From Gammaproteobacteria bacterium 45_16_T64 (lineage in GTDB: Bacteria > Pseudomonadota > Gammaproteobacteria > Pseudomonadales > Ketobacteraceae): 54,811 nt of DNA. The notes under the pieces were generated by a model. It was not told the DNA's origin and made no database searches. It saw only the letters and a list, made by a program, of their open reading frames with translations. The stretch covers positions 8,420 to 63,230 of the forward strand of contig MABD01000053.1 of NCBI GenBank assembly GCA_002162955.1. The letters are read 5' to 3'. Made by a program: the position numbers and the translations under genes. This document shows, piece by piece, positions 33,816 to 43,281 of this stretch (within the stretch, counting starts at the first letter, position 1; each line of letters begins with the position of its first letter).

Positions 33816-34895
33816 CTAAGAACGCTTGACATGCCCATTAGCAGGTCCAGCGTTTGCGCTAGACATAATCTTTAGTACATCAAGATAAGTTGGTGGTTCA
33901 CCTACTAAGCCTTTTTCGCGAAGCAATTTATGGACTCTGGGCAAATGAACGAAAGAGCAAGAGGCGATAATGTGATGTTCTTGGTGGAAGTTCACATTTA
34001 GAGGGGCAACGGTTAGCTTTGCTAGTAGCCCTGCTTTAGTTGTACGTGTGTTTCTAAACATATCAGGTACGTGTTCGAGGGCGGCGTGTTCAGCCATGGA
34101 TCTTATTCTTACAAATAGCATGAAGAAAGTCATATGTGCAATGATCCAAAACATGTATAGCCACCCATAATTAAACGCATCCAATACAAGAAATAGCGAT
34201 ACGTTACAGATAAGCATAGGAAGAGCATTTTTAAAGAACTTGGTCGGGTATGACAATAAGGTTCGATCTTTTCTATCCCTCCAACTGATTTCACCTGTCA
34301 CGGTCCAATCTACGAGCTCAAGATCTACCAACACTCTTAATACAAGGTATTGAATGCCAATAAAACCTGATATATCCCTAAGTATTTTTTTAATCATTGA
34401 GCGCTTAGTGGTTGGGTACCCCTTAGACAAAATCAAGTCAGGGTCATACTTGGTCGCTGTTTTTGTATGGTGCTTAAAGTGATACACACGGTAATTTTCT
34501 AAGTCGTTCCATAGCGGTTTAGCGAACAACCAATCAGCTAACGTATTGTTTAGCCATTTAGTTTTGAATAGAGTGCCATGGGACGCATCGTGAACCGCGA
34601 TAGACATTGCAAGGTGCCTACCAGCAAGCATTGCAATGAAAAATAGGTATAGAGGGAGAGCCAGGAGCCATTCTAGCTGAGATGCCAAAACCAAACCTAA
34701 GAAACAAATTGCCACGCCACCCCAAGTTACCAAAATGGCATACACCCCATAGAAATCAGACCTCTTGGTCAGCGATTTGATCTCCTCTTTGGTAAGTAAG
34801 TCAGTGACTTTTTGCCGAGTTTCCGGATTGTTCTTCAGAATCGCCTCAGCATAAGTTTCACTGGATCGAGAGTCATTGATATCAATGTTACTCAT
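33816..34895 (-). CDS. Membrane fatty acid desaturase
   Basis: 359 residues with membrane segments near 50-95 and 215-260. The three histidine boxes are HDASHG, HFKHH and HQEHH, the non-haem diiron site of acyl-lipid desaturases. It inserts a double bond using O2; position and substrate are unknown. An AraC-type gene is divergent from it, 180 bp away, and is a likely regulator. The downstream SDR gene is broken. Confidence 0.85.
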   Translation of the reverse strand: MSNIDINDSRSSETYAEAILKNNPETRQKVTDLLTKEEIKSLTKRSDFYGVYAILVTWGGVAICFLGLVLASQLEWLLALPLYLFFIAMLAGRHLAMSIAVHDASHGTLFKTKWLNNTLADWLFAKPLWNDLENYRVYHFKHHTKTATKYDPDLILSKGYPTTKRSMIKKILRDISGFIGIQYLVLRVLVDLELVDWTVTGEISWRDRKDRTLLSYPTKFFKNALPMLICNVSLFLVLDAFNYGWLYMFWIIAHMTFFMLFVRIRSMAEHAALEHVPDMFRNTRTTKAGLLAKLTVAPLNVNFHQEHHIIASCSFVHLPRVHKLLREKGLVGEPPTYLDVLKIMSSANAGPANGHVKRS

Positions 34896-35078
34896 TTTCT
34901 AGATAACCTCTTTTTTGAAAGTCATAGAAGTATCCAGGACCATTCAACGCAAAGAAACGTTGAAATCGCTCAACAACTTGTCAAAATCGCTCAACATTAC
35001 GTTAACTGACCTATAATTTTGTTATTATCACTCCCTCAGATCTATTAAACATTTGAATATGCGGGAATTTCTTAAGCC

Positions 35079-36083
35079 ATGAATCAAAAGAATCTTTCTA
35101 AACCAACAATTAAAGCACTATTTGCCAAGCAGCTGATAGACATTGTCGGAAAGGAGGAATCTAAATACCTTGAACTAAGCAACACTACTTTTTCGAAACT
35201 TGAGTCGCTTGAATACTTGAGTGTTGAAGAACTAAAGGAGTTAATACACTCAATACAAAATCATTTAAATGATGAGATGCTTGGCCTGTTCTCAAAATCC
35301 ATCCCTCTTAATTCATTTCCCACAATATATAGAGCATTGCATTTCATGCCAAATGCGGATCACGCGATTCAGTGGCTAAATGACTATTATGGGTTATATA
35401 GTGACGCCCCTCCGTATGTCATATTTAAAAATAACGAGGAAGTAACCATTAAACTAGATGACCGAGCCAATGCAAACTCAGCGCTCCCCGTCTATAGCGA
35501 AATTCTATTAATATGTTTATATAAAATTGTATGTAGACTTTGCCGGGTTAATTTCCCATTAAAAGAGGTTGGTTTGTCATTTCCAATAGAAGGAATAGAG
35601 AGCGAACTTTCTTATCTTTTTGGGAATAAAAACATCGTAACATCTGAAGTGGCTTACATACGTTTTTCCAAAGGGATTTTAAAACTACCAATATATCCAG
35701 ATGGTGTACCTGATAACAGTTCACTTTATTCCTATTTCCTAACATGGATAGAGGGGGACAATATTGCATTACAAGTCAGAAATATGATCACAAGCAGAGT
35801 TCCGTTGACTTTTCCTACCTTGGAAGAACTGGCCAAAGAATTTGACACATCATCACAGACATTGAGACGAAAACTTTCGGAAGAAGGCAATAGCTATCAA
35901 GCCATTAAAGATACTATAAGAAAAGATAGAGCCATTTCATTGTTAATGAATCCTGCAATACCGATTAAAAATATTGCTCTCGAGTTAGGGTTTTCTGACC
36001 CTGCAGCATTCAACAAATCTTTCAAAAACTGGTTTATGACTACACCTTCTAGCTATAGAAAAAAATACTTAAAGAATGGCTAG
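35079..36083 (+). CDS. AraC-family transcriptional regulator
   Basis: 334 residues. The C-terminal ~100 hold two helix-turn-helices: TLEELAKEFDTSSQTLRRKL and the conserved IKNIALELGFSDPAAFNKSFKNW. The N-terminal ~200 fit the arabinose-binding-like domain of OruR/ArgR-type AraC members. It is divergent from the desaturase and probably controls it in response to a lipid or similar signal (inference). Confidence 0.85.
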   Translation: MNQKNLSKPTIKALFAKQLIDIVGKEESKYLELSNTTFSKLESLEYLSVEELKELIHSIQNHLNDEMLGLFSKSIPLNSFPTIYRALHFMPNADHAIQWLNDYYGLYSDAPPYVIFKNNEEVTIKLDDRANANSALPVYSEILLICLYKIVCRLCRVNFPLKEVGLSFPIEGIESELSYLFGNKNIVTSEVAYIRFSKGILKLPIYPDGVPDNSSLYSYFLTWIEGDNIALQVRNMITSRVPLTFPTLEELAKEFDTSSQTLRRKLSEEGNSYQAIKDTIRKDRAISLLMNPAIPIKNIALELGFSDPAAFNKSFKNWFMTTPSSYRKKYLKNG

Positions 36084-36215
36084 CAGGCAAAATCATTAAA
36101 AATCAGACAGGATGAGGACTCTCTAGAATTATCTGTAGAACTCCTTATATTAGACGTCAACTATTTTAGACGGTTGGTATCAATTAACTTGGCCGGCCGA
36201 AAATAGCCGAAAACG

Positions 36216-36233
36216 ACATGCTTAAGAGCATGT
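36216..36233. terminator. Hairpin downstream of the AraC-type gene
   Basis: ACATGCT and AGCATGT form a perfect 7-bp stem with loop TAAG, about 130 bp after the AraC-type stop and 80 bp before the end of the convergent gene. There is no T-run, so it may be a weak or Rho-assisted terminator. The rest of this gap shows no gene. Confidence 0.35.
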
Positions 36234-36314
36234 TAGCGTCATTTAGGCTAGCTGAACTAGTGTTGGCTATCTAGTTTACAAAACGGGCATGGGAAGTGCT
36301 AATGCCGCTCTCAT

Positions 36315-36758
36315 CTAAGTACCATTGGTACGTTTTATTGTATTGAAGTATTTCGCGGGATAATAAAACAACGCTGTAATTAGCGCTAAAACTATAAGAA
36401 CAAATGACCATGGAAGCAATGAATACACGCGATAATCAATAAAGGCGACGACTAACAAAAGCACCAACATTAATGAAATTAAATTGACCATAAATCCAGT
36501 TATCATCACCCACTTTTTCAATGGCTTTCTTTTCTTGAATAATCGCCACGTAAGGTAACCTTGAATCGACAAGGCAAGGAGCAACCACAATTCCACGACC
36601 GCAGATAACCCTTCCAAACCATAGCCGCTTGCATAAGCCACGGAAGGAAAAATCAGGATAACTAAGAATGCATATCGCGTACAGGCTAAGCCTGTCTTGC
36701 AGAGATCTACTCGACAGCTATTGTTGCTTTGAACAAGTAGCTTATACAACCAGTTCAT
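36315..36758 (-). CDS. Membrane protein next to an SPFH gene
   Basis: About 147 residues from the ATG at 36758 (GAAGG six bases upstream). Four hydrophobic helices are seen, and a VAYASGYG segment could be a cleaved signal end near residue 47. Family not recognised. It overlaps the SPFH gene by 17 bases, so the two are probably co-translated and may act together in the inner membrane. Confidence 0.6.
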   Translation of the reverse strand: MNWLYKLLVQSNNSCRVDLCKTGLACTRYAFLVILIFPSVAYASGYGLEGLSAVVELWLLLALSIQGYLTWRLFKKRKPLKKWVMITGFMVNLISLMLVLLLVVAFIDYRVYSLLPWSFVLIVLALITALFYYPAKYFNTIKRTNGT

Positions 36759-37239
36759 AACCAACCTTCTCTAAACTATTACTTAGTTCATTTTTAAAAT
36801 CTTCATAAATAGATTTTGTTTTTATCGCATTGACTACTGCTTCATTGACAATTGATGAGAGTTGCCGATGCTGTTCTTCAATATCTGATGCGTTAATCCG
36901 CTTATAGGCTTTAAGTATTGACTCATCGGAGTCGTTTATCTGAACGGTTACCGAAGAAAGGCGAATTTCATAACGCTCTTTAATTTCCTGAATAAGATCG
37001 CTTTCGAGATTAATGGGGGAAGCATGCAAGCTCATTGTGGACGTACTATAGATGACAGGATAGATCAACGTTCCGGTACGGACAATCATCGGTTCCGCTG
37101 CTAACGTGTTTAAGATTAAGACCTCTCCAGGATTCACCTTTGTGTAAAAAGCCTTCAACATCGCTGCAAAGCCCAGAATCACAAAGAACATTGTCCCGCT
37201 CATAACTACCATTGGCATTAACACACTCAAATCTTCCAA
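36742..37239 (-). CDS. SPFH/band-7 (flotillin-like) small membrane protein
   Basis: 165 residues from a TTG with GGGAGAG upstream (an ATG 21 bases in is an alternative). One N-terminal helix (about 10-28) is followed by KVNPGEVLILNTLAAEP and RTGTLIYPVI, the start of an SPFH domain. A helical end has EEQHRQLSSIVNEAVVNAIKTKSI. It is shorter than full flotillins because the C-terminal coiled coil is missing. Role unknown. Confidence 0.65.
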   Translation of the reverse strand: MEDLSVLMPMVVMSGTMFFVILGFAAMLKAFYTKVNPGEVLILNTLAAEPMIVRTGTLIYPVIYSTSTMSLHASPINLESDLIQEIKERYEIRLSSVTVQINDSDESILKAYKRINASDIEEQHRQLSSIVNEAVVNAIKTKSIYEDFKNELSNSLEKVGYELVV

Positions 37240-37414
37240 TTACTCTCTCCCTTGCGTACGCACCGTATTCATAATGAATCCCTCAATCAACCAAAGCTTC
37301 TGCCTCGAACACTATATATCAACATCTTACATCTACACAAAAGCTAACGTACCATAGGTATATTTCTACCTATTAATCATAAACTTATCAAATTTTTATG
37401 GGTAAAAAACAGGC

Positions 37415-37478
37415 TACATGCATAGGAACACGCATCAATTTTCTTGCATCCCCCCAATAAGTGCATTAATGTGCACAT
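37415..37478. promoter_or_regulatory. Palindromes upstream of the ArsR-type gene
   Basis: TACATGCATA (37415-37424) and the perfect palindrome ATGTGCACAT (37469-37478, ending at the start codon) both recur upstream of the next gene. A repressor bound over the start would block its own expression. Confidence 0.5.
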
Positions 37479-37802
37479 ATGAACAAATCAAAAGCCATCG
37501 ATACCGCCCTCGCAAACATAGACAGTGGCTTTGTTAAAGCACTGGCCGAACCCGCACGCCTTGAGATTATAAAGCTCTTAATTTTACACGGTGCCAGCGA
37601 TGTTAAGAGCCTTGCAGAGCACATGCCTCAAGATCGTTCAGTCATATCACGGCACCTTACAATGATGAAACAAGCCGGAATCGTGAGCGCTCATAAGGAA
37701 GGCCGACATGTTGTTTATAGCATTGATGGTTCTGCGACACTGGAAAAATCAGAGCGGCTAGTCAATACCATCAGGCTGTGCTTATCGTTCGGCTGTTGCT
37801 GA
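37479..37802 (+). CDS. ArsR-family winged-helix repressor
   Basis: 107 residues: LAEPARLEIIKLL, then the recognition helix region DRSVISRHLTMMKQAGIVSAHKEGRHVVYSI, which is the ArsR/SmtB fold. The end, FGCC, gives a Cys pair that could sense metal or redox state. The usual ELCVCDL metal motif is absent. It is followed by a sterol-desaturase-like gene and shares operator-like palindromes with it. Confidence 0.85.
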   Translation: MNKSKAIDTALANIDSGFVKALAEPARLEIIKLLILHGASDVKSLAEHMPQDRSVISRHLTMMKQAGIVSAHKEGRHVVYSIDGSATLEKSERLVNTIRLCLSFGCC

Positions 37803-37818
37803 TATTTTTTAAATACTT

Positions 37819-37839
37819 TACATGCATACATGTGCACAT
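37819..37839. promoter_or_regulatory. Second copy of the TACATGCATA / ATGTGCACAT palindromes
   Basis: TACATGCATA (37819-37828) and ATGTGCACAT (37830-37839) repeat the two 10-mers found before the ArsR-type gene, but here next to each other. They lie 25 bp before the start of the hydroxylase gene. This implies an internal promoter controlled by the same protein. Confidence 0.5.
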
Positions 37840-37863
37840 CCACACTCATTAATGGAGAATCTC

Positions 37864-38730
37864 ATGCCAAACTATGATGAAATTATTGTCGCCTCAGCGT
37901 TCTTTGCCCTGTTACTTGGTGAATTCGCGGCCGGTATGTACAAAAACAACAATCGCCAACCGGGTGAGTGGCTTGTGGACGGTATTAGCTTTATTCAACT
38001 TGGCCTTATCAAGCCAACTATCCTCCTAATTACTTTCTTTATGGCGCAATTACTATTCCCAGACGCAAAAGATAGCTTGCAAGGCCTCCCCTTCTGGGTT
38101 GGATTTCTAATCGTTTTTCTACCGGACGATCTATCGCATTACTGGATACATCGCCTCGCACACAACTTTCCGTGGCTGTGGGGGTTACATCGAACGCATC
38201 ACACTCCAAACGTCTATCACGTGTCAATCGCCTTCAGAGAGAACTGGTTGTGGTTTTGGGTTATGCCTGGGCTGTGGTGGGCTGGAGTGATGGTGTATTT
38301 AGGACTAATAGAACAAGTCATTCTGTCTGCAGCGATAATCGGAACCCATAATGTTTGGCTACACCATGGGTCAACAAAAGATCAAGCGCTCTACCAACAC
38401 CGGTTTATTGGTCCTTTTATGCAGCGCTTGGAATATATTATCAACACACCCGGCTTGCATCGTGGTCACCATGGATTAGGTAAAAATAGTGTTCCTTATG
38501 GCAACTTTTCCCAAACCCTATCCCTGTGGGATGTGATATTTGGAACCGCGACCTTTAACAAAGGAGCGCCACCGGAGTACTACGGCACCACAAATCCAGA
38601 ATCAATGAAGCAACGCTGGTACTATCAACTTTGGTGGCCGCTATTTAAAAAACAAACAAGCATTCTGCCAAACGATAAACCTGCGTCATGGCCATTCAAA
38701 AAATCAATATGCAAATGTTTGTCAACCTAA
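37864..38730 (+). CDS. Fatty acid hydroxylase / sterol desaturase family protein
   Basis: About 288 residues from the ATG at 37864 (GGAGA seven bases upstream; 37822 is less likely). Membrane helices lie near 5-25, 50-75 and 135-165. Diiron histidines are HRLAHNF, HRTHH, HNVWLHH and HRGHH. The ArsR-type gene before it is probably its regulator. It is a second family member in this window, only distantly similar to that at 27.7 kb. Substrate unknown. Confidence 0.82.
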   Translation: MPNYDEIIVASAFFALLLGEFAAGMYKNNNRQPGEWLVDGISFIQLGLIKPTILLITFFMAQLLFPDAKDSLQGLPFWVGFLIVFLPDDLSHYWIHRLAHNFPWLWGLHRTHHTPNVYHVSIAFRENWLWFWVMPGLWWAGVMVYLGLIEQVILSAAIIGTHNVWLHHGSTKDQALYQHRFIGPFMQRLEYIINTPGLHRGHHGLGKNSVPYGNFSQTLSLWDVIFGTATFNKGAPPEYYGTTNPESMKQRWYYQLWWPLFKKQTSILPNDKPASWPFKKSICKCLST

Positions 38731-38786
38731 AGATACATGTTCATCAGAAGGTCACTATTGTGAATTAACAAGAAGATCCACAGTTT

Positions 38787-38804
38787 GGGAGCTTACGAGC
38801 TCCC
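38787..38804. terminator. Terminator-like hairpin between convergent genes
   Basis: GGGAGCT pairs with AGCTCCC over a TACG loop. On the plus strand an AT-rich stretch follows, so it can end transcripts from the hydroxylase gene and perhaps from the convergent gene too. Confidence 0.55.
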
Positions 38805-38829
38805 CATATTTAATATCTCATCTAATATT

Positions 38830-39345
38830 TTAGGTGGGTCGTTCAATTTGAGGGCCAGTAATTCTTGCATAAGGACGTTGAAACACGAGAGCGTGATTGC
38901 CAGTGCAACGCTGAACAAATACCATCTCCCGACGAGGGTTTAATGAAACGTCAACCCCACCACCAAAGCTTCCTGTATCAATGAAGAGCGAGTTAATACA
39001 CCCTACACGAGCAATAATGTCCTGTACCACATTGCGATTTCCAATAAATTCGTTTTCCCAATTGGCATCACCGACCATTAGCAGCGTATTGACCTGTGCA
39101 TTACCTACGCGCTGCATCATCTGATTACAAATCTGCATGGCGTTCCCATGGGGATCAAGGTTTGCTGCGGTTGGCATTTGCATACCAACATGACCGCCAA
39201 TCATACTGCCATCGTTTAAAATAAATGCTATTGCGATGCAACTATCCACGTGAGGAAATAGTAACTCGTCATTAGCTGCGACGCTGACTAGATAATCATT
39301 AGGCCCGCCAAGTGCTTCGGCTGGTTCAACACATCGAACAGTCAT
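38830..39345 (-). CDS. CheD-like protein
   Basis: 171 residues. Blocks fall in the order of chemoreceptor deamidase CheD: DSCIAIAF (family: GSCVAV), IGGHVGMQMP (family: GGMNHFMLP), a helix with HGNAMQICNQMM, then IGNRNVVQDIIARVG (family: IGERNVAFVREYL) and a closing strand with NPRREMVFVQR. The candidate nucleophile Cys is kept, but the His is two residues earlier than in CheD. No chemotaxis gene is near. The identification rests on the block order only. Confidence 0.45.
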   Translation of the reverse strand: MTVRCVEPAEALGGPNDYLVSVAANDELLFPHVDSCIAIAFILNDGSMIGGHVGMQMPTAANLDPHGNAMQICNQMMQRVGNAQVNTLLMVGDANWENEFIGNRNVVQDIIARVGCINSLFIDTGSFGGGVDVSLNPRREMVFVQRCTGNHALVFQRPYARITGPQIERPT

Positions 39346-39442
39346 AAAACATCCTTTTATTATTGTTATTTTGAGGAGCCACTATACCTCTAATCCCTCA
39401 TTAAAAACCAGTCAACTCTGTTAACAAACGCTCGATTCAATT

Positions 39443-41344
39443 TTAGTTCTGTCCTACAGCTACATTCCTTAGCCATACTAGCAGCGCAAACATAGAGAGA
39501 ACCCAAAAGCTAATAGCACCACCAAACATTTCGGTTGACTGATTATTCGCAGTATCGCTATCTAGTGTATTCGAGCTAACAGAGGCTGAGAATTCCATTT
39601 TTTTCGTGGTAGTTGTTGCAACAATAATATTCACAATGACGGTTGTATTGGCTGTTACTACGCCTAACTCGCAAATCAACGTAACGTTATCACAGCTTCC
39701 CTGGTCCGCTATCATTGATAAAACCATAACCTCTGATGGCAAGGTATGAATCAGAGTTGTATTAGAGGCGGAGGCTGATGCAATATTACTTACCTCGACC
39801 TGATAAGAGATAGTTTCAGATTCCTTATTATATTTTCCATCACCAGATTTTAGTATAACCACAAGATCACTATCTTCCGGTTCCGCTAAATCAACACTGC
39901 CCGCTAACTGATGGAAATACTTTTCAATATTCGTGTAGCCGTCCGCAGTGACATTAGCGGAATCATCTATGGCGGTATCTAAATGATTAGCTCGCTCCCA
40001 CTCGTCTGCCATCCCATCATTATCACTATCCACCGGTGGCATTGGTGAGGAAAATACCGGAAAGTCCTCGGGGAATCTAACATCGTCAATAATGCTTCCA
40101 GTGCCATACACAAATTCTTCAACAACACGCGCATCGACACTATCCCTAACCGGTTTGGTTGCACCTACTGTTGTTAGTATCTCTAATGCATAAGCCTCTG
40201 ACATTGTGCTTGTTGTAATGACCGGCGTATCCCACGGTGTTAATTTACGATAGGATTCATCCAGCAATATATTTCGCCAATGAGCACCGACATTCCACTG
40301 AGGCTCAGATTGACTTAACCGTGTAGAGCCGATATTACCAAAAACATATATTTGCGGAACTGCCGGTAAAAATGGAATTGAATGCTGAACTTCAAACGAA
40401 TAATCATTGGAGTTCACCCCCTGCTTTGCATAATTGTTATCCCAGTTTATTTTTGTTGACCCTTCACTCTGAGGGGATGACCCACCATTCCAATTATACA
40501 TTACGTTATTTACGGCGCTCACGGTCATATCGACATCTTCTGGAGAAGATATCAGCGGGCTTCTCGCATTGTTGTGTGCAATATAGTTATGGTGCAACGA
40601 AATAGTTGTGCCTGGATAAGTACCTTGGCCTTTTCCCGAAACCATTAACCCTTTACTATGCTCGCCTTTAGGATGACCAGCATGGCTTAACCCTTCTGAG
40701 ATAATCGACCATTGAATCGTGGTGCTCTTCACTCCGCCTGATACGGTAAAGGTTTCATCCACACCCCAGCTAAAAGAGGAATGATCGATAATCACATTGT
40801 AAACTTCATCATTTCCATTCCAGCCAACACCAAGAATATCGAATGAGTCGAGTTTTTCTGGATCTGCCCCATCGGCAATCCTGTGAGAGCCGACTCTGTA
40901 CCTCATATGCCGCATAATGACATCATGTGTTCGAATTGTGGTTTGGTACCCTGTAACCAAAATACCACCCGGTGAAGTGTGGCCCGCGATCGTTATAAAC
41001 GGATACGAAATACTCAGACTGGATTCAAGATTGATAATACCCGACACGTCAAACACAACAATCTTATGGCCAGAGACTTCAAGCCTCGCGTGATAATCAT
41101 CGAGTGATTCATATTGGTAAGTTCCATAGCGCCAATGTCGATACGGCGCTTCGACGGCCTGTCTGAAACTCCCAGGCCCACTATCATTCAAATTTGTGAC
41201 CTTAACAACATCACCACCCCTGCCCCCCACCGTTTCAGCACCATAACCTTCCGCACCTGGGAACGCAGGAATAGAGTGAACATTCACAGGGTAACTAATA
41301 GCCAGAATAAACAGATAAGAAAAAGCCAGATAGTGTCGTTTCAT
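39443..41344 (-). CDS. Secreted pectate-lyase-like beta-helix protein with DUF11-like domain
   Basis: 633 residues with a signal peptide (1-24). Residues 27-350 show the right-handed beta-helix style of PL1-type pectate lyases: FPGAEGYGAETVGGRGG, VTNLNDSGPGSFRQA, VFDVSGII and IIDHSSFSWGVDE. A calcium-type DSDNDGMADEWERAN segment follows near 440. A ~100-residue domain of the DUF11 kind comes next (VSNIASASASNTTLIHTLP). The end has GG, a hydrophobic helix and Arg, like a GlyGly-CTERM surface sorting tail. Probably a pectin- or other polysaccharide-degrading enzyme. Confidence 0.75.
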   Translation of the reverse strand: MKRHYLAFSYLFILAISYPVNVHSIPAFPGAEGYGAETVGGRGGDVVKVTNLNDSGPGSFRQAVEAPYRHWRYGTYQYESLDDYHARLEVSGHKIVVFDVSGIINLESSLSISYPFITIAGHTSPGGILVTGYQTTIRTHDVIMRHMRYRVGSHRIADGADPEKLDSFDILGVGWNGNDEVYNVIIDHSSFSWGVDETFTVSGGVKSTTIQWSIISEGLSHAGHPKGEHSKGLMVSGKGQGTYPGTTISLHHNYIAHNNARSPLISSPEDVDMTVSAVNNVMYNWNGGSSPQSEGSTKINWDNNYAKQGVNSNDYSFEVQHSIPFLPAVPQIYVFGNIGSTRLSQSEPQWNVGAHWRNILLDESYRKLTPWDTPVITTSTMSEAYALEILTTVGATKPVRDSVDARVVEEFVYGTGSIIDDVRFPEDFPVFSSPMPPVDSDNDGMADEWERANHLDTAIDDSANVTADGYTNIEKYFHQLAGSVDLAEPEDSDLVVILKSGDGKYNKESETISYQVEVSNIASASASNTTLIHTLPSEVMVLSMIADQGSCDNVTLICELGVVTANTTVIVNIIVATTTTKKMEFSASVSSNTLDSDTANNQSTEMFGGAISFWVLSMFALLVWLRNVAVGQN

Positions 41345-41491
41345 AGTAGACGCTCCTTGTTTTACGATAGCTTGAGGATACTATATCGCTACGCAAAGAA
41401 AAGTGCTGCACTACTCAACCTAACTATTCTTGTGCATCTGGTTCAGCAATCAGATTGGTCATTAATCATCCTCTATAGAAAATACGCAGCA

Positions 41492-42094
41492 TCACTCATC
41501 TCTAATAAGTATTTCGCCTCCTAATGTACCGATTTCCAATGATAACGCTCTCTTTTCTGAGAAATCAGCAGGCGTGTATTCATTTGACGGTTTAACTTCT
41601 GTTAGCAGCCCCAACCTTTGGTAGGCCTCAGCCACCAACTCACTACAAAACAAACTGGATAGATCTTCAGAATTCCTTCCTAATGGACCATCATATGCAG
41701 CTTTAAATAGCTCGATAACGCTTTCTTCATATTTTCTACCCGCAATCTCCTTACGCAGTTGCATAAGTGCCCCGATGTCCATCGCATCTTGGTTGACACC
41801 AATGAGTTTCCTCACCGCTATGTCGCCTTTATATCCGTTAACTCTTGCACTCAAGGGTACAAGCTGTACGCCTTTTCTAGGAATAGCAGTATCTAGATCA
41901 ATGGTATTGTCCAAGTTAGTCGACTCCCAAACGGTAACGAAATCATATTCAGGAAAATTTAGGATCATACCCACATGAGACCACTTACTCAATGTACCCC
42001 ATTTAATACCAGCACTTATACCGCCTTTTCCAGAAAACAATACAATATCGCCGGTATTCAGATCACCTCTAATTTCTTGATATGCAGTCACCAT
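41492..42094 (-). CDS. Permuted NlpC/P60 (YiiX-like) cysteine hydrolase
   Basis: 200 residues. GDIVLFSGKG and SHVGMIL (His near residue 40) at the N-terminus and FCSELVAEAYQRLG (Cys near 149) at the C-terminus give the circularly permuted His-then-Cys order of YiiX/LRAT-like hydrolases. No signal peptide is seen, so it is probably cytoplasmic. Substrate unknown (peptide, amide or lipid). It may belong to the locus that follows. Confidence 0.65.
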   Translation of the reverse strand: MVTAYQEIRGDLNTGDIVLFSGKGGISAGIKWGTLSKWSHVGMILNFPEYDFVTVWESTNLDNTIDLDTAIPRKGVQLVPLSARVNGYKGDIAVRKLIGVNQDAMDIGALMQLRKEIAGRKYEESVIELFKAAYDGPLGRNSEDLSSLFCSELVAEAYQRLGLLTEVKPSNEYTPADFSEKRALSLEIGTLGGEILIRDE

Positions 42095-42211
42095 AATAGA
42101 AACCTTTTAGACTTTGCCCTCTGTACCTTCACGCCAACCATGCGGGGCAATCCTAATAGATAGTAGACTACTCCCGACAATAAACAAAAAACAAAAAAAC
42201 AGTTGTTATAT

Positions 42212-43162
42212 TTAGGGTGTACTGGCGAATTGCGACCCTCCATTTATTTCTATCGCTTTACATGTAAAGCGAATTTCACCTCTTCTCTTTTCTATAAACT
42301 CCAAACACACGGGAAAAACCTTAAGCAAGCTCTTTCGAAATCGATACACTTGAATGTTTATATAATTCTCATCTAAGCCAGACATTCGTGAAAGTAACTC
42401 TTTCCTTATCCACCCTTGCTCTCGATCATCGATTCCAGCAGCTTGATCAGCGATCCTTTTACGTGCCAATAATAGGATCAAATAATGGGGAATGCGCTGA
42501 CCAAAATTCTTTTCTTGATCATCAATTTTGATCGTTAACGACACATGCTCTTCGTTCTGACTCACGTCAAATACAGACTGAACATGTGTGGAGCTAGCAG
42601 AAATACCAACCTCTACAGATTTGGTCTTTACACTGGACAGCCCCTCATGAAAACGCCAAACACAGTCTTGCGTCCCCACCAGATCTCCTGATTTAATTGC
42701 CGATAATCCAGCTTCACTTTCACAGACCCAGCCTCCATCCATAGCCATATAGATTGTAATATCCGGATTTTCTTCCGAAGGCAGTACGACGATATCATCG
42801 ACAAATATCGGTAAAAGCCCGCTGGTAACTGGCAACAAGATATTCCGAGGTGCAGCTATATCAATAATTTTCCAACTTTCCTTGTTGTAGCCGCCAAAAT
42901 TAATCACATCGTCTTGGTATAGTCTTTTTTCCGCCCTACTAGCGACACGCACCTCGTTCACAAACGTACCGTTTGTACTGCTATCCAGCAAGGTCCATTC
43001 ATCTCCGTCCCATGCGATCATAGCGTGCGAACGAGACGCCTCGGAATAATTGAGCGCTGTATTACCCGACGCCTCACTATTTTCTTGAAACGGCCTGCCA
43101 AATGTATGCTGTACATGGAGAAGTACGCGCTCTTCTGTTCGAGTGTTCAATAACGTTGCCAT
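42212..43162 (-). CDS. FHA domain protein with C-terminal winged helix (candidate pathway regulator)
   Basis: About 316 residues from the ATG at 43162. Residues ~1-95 are an FHA domain: FGRPF, SEASRSHAMI, STNGTFVN and DVINFGG, the phosphothreonine-binding loops. The last ~110 residues hold a winged helix: an EQGWIRKELLSRM helix, then NYINIQVYRFRKSLL and a wing with EKRRGEIRF, as in OmpR/SARP-like DNA-binding domains. It would bind DNA when recruited by phosphorylated partners. Two TGTAAT repeats lie between it and the divergent gene. Confidence 0.72.
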   Translation of the reverse strand: MATLLNTRTEERVLLHVQHTFGRPFQENSEASGNTALNYSEASRSHAMIAWDGDEWTLLDSSTNGTFVNEVRVASRAEKRLYQDDVINFGGYNKESWKIIDIAAPRNILLPVTSGLLPIFVDDIVVLPSEENPDITIYMAMDGGWVCESEAGLSAIKSGDLVGTQDCVWRFHEGLSSVKTKSVEVGISASSTHVQSVFDVSQNEEHVSLTIKIDDQEKNFGQRIPHYLILLLARKRIADQAAGIDDREQGWIRKELLSRMSGLDENYINIQVYRFRKSLLKVFPVCLEFIEKRRGEIRFTCKAIEINGGSQFASTP

Positions 43163-43220
43163 ATTTTTTCCCAATATTCTGACTCAACGATGCTTATAGA
43201 ACAAAGCGAAGCCGAAGTAT

Positions 43221-43236
43221 ATTACACCCTATTACA
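43221..43236 (-). promoter_or_regulatory. TGTAAT-N4-TGTAAT direct repeat A
   Basis: ATTACA occurs at 43221-43226 and 43231-43236 on the plus strand. Read toward the FHA gene this is TGTAAT-N4-TGTAAT, ending 59 bp from its start. The 10-bp period suits side-by-side binding on one face of the helix. Confidence 0.6.
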
Positions 43237-43281
43237 ACACTAATTATCGACAGCAACGACACCATCAACACAAGGAATAAT

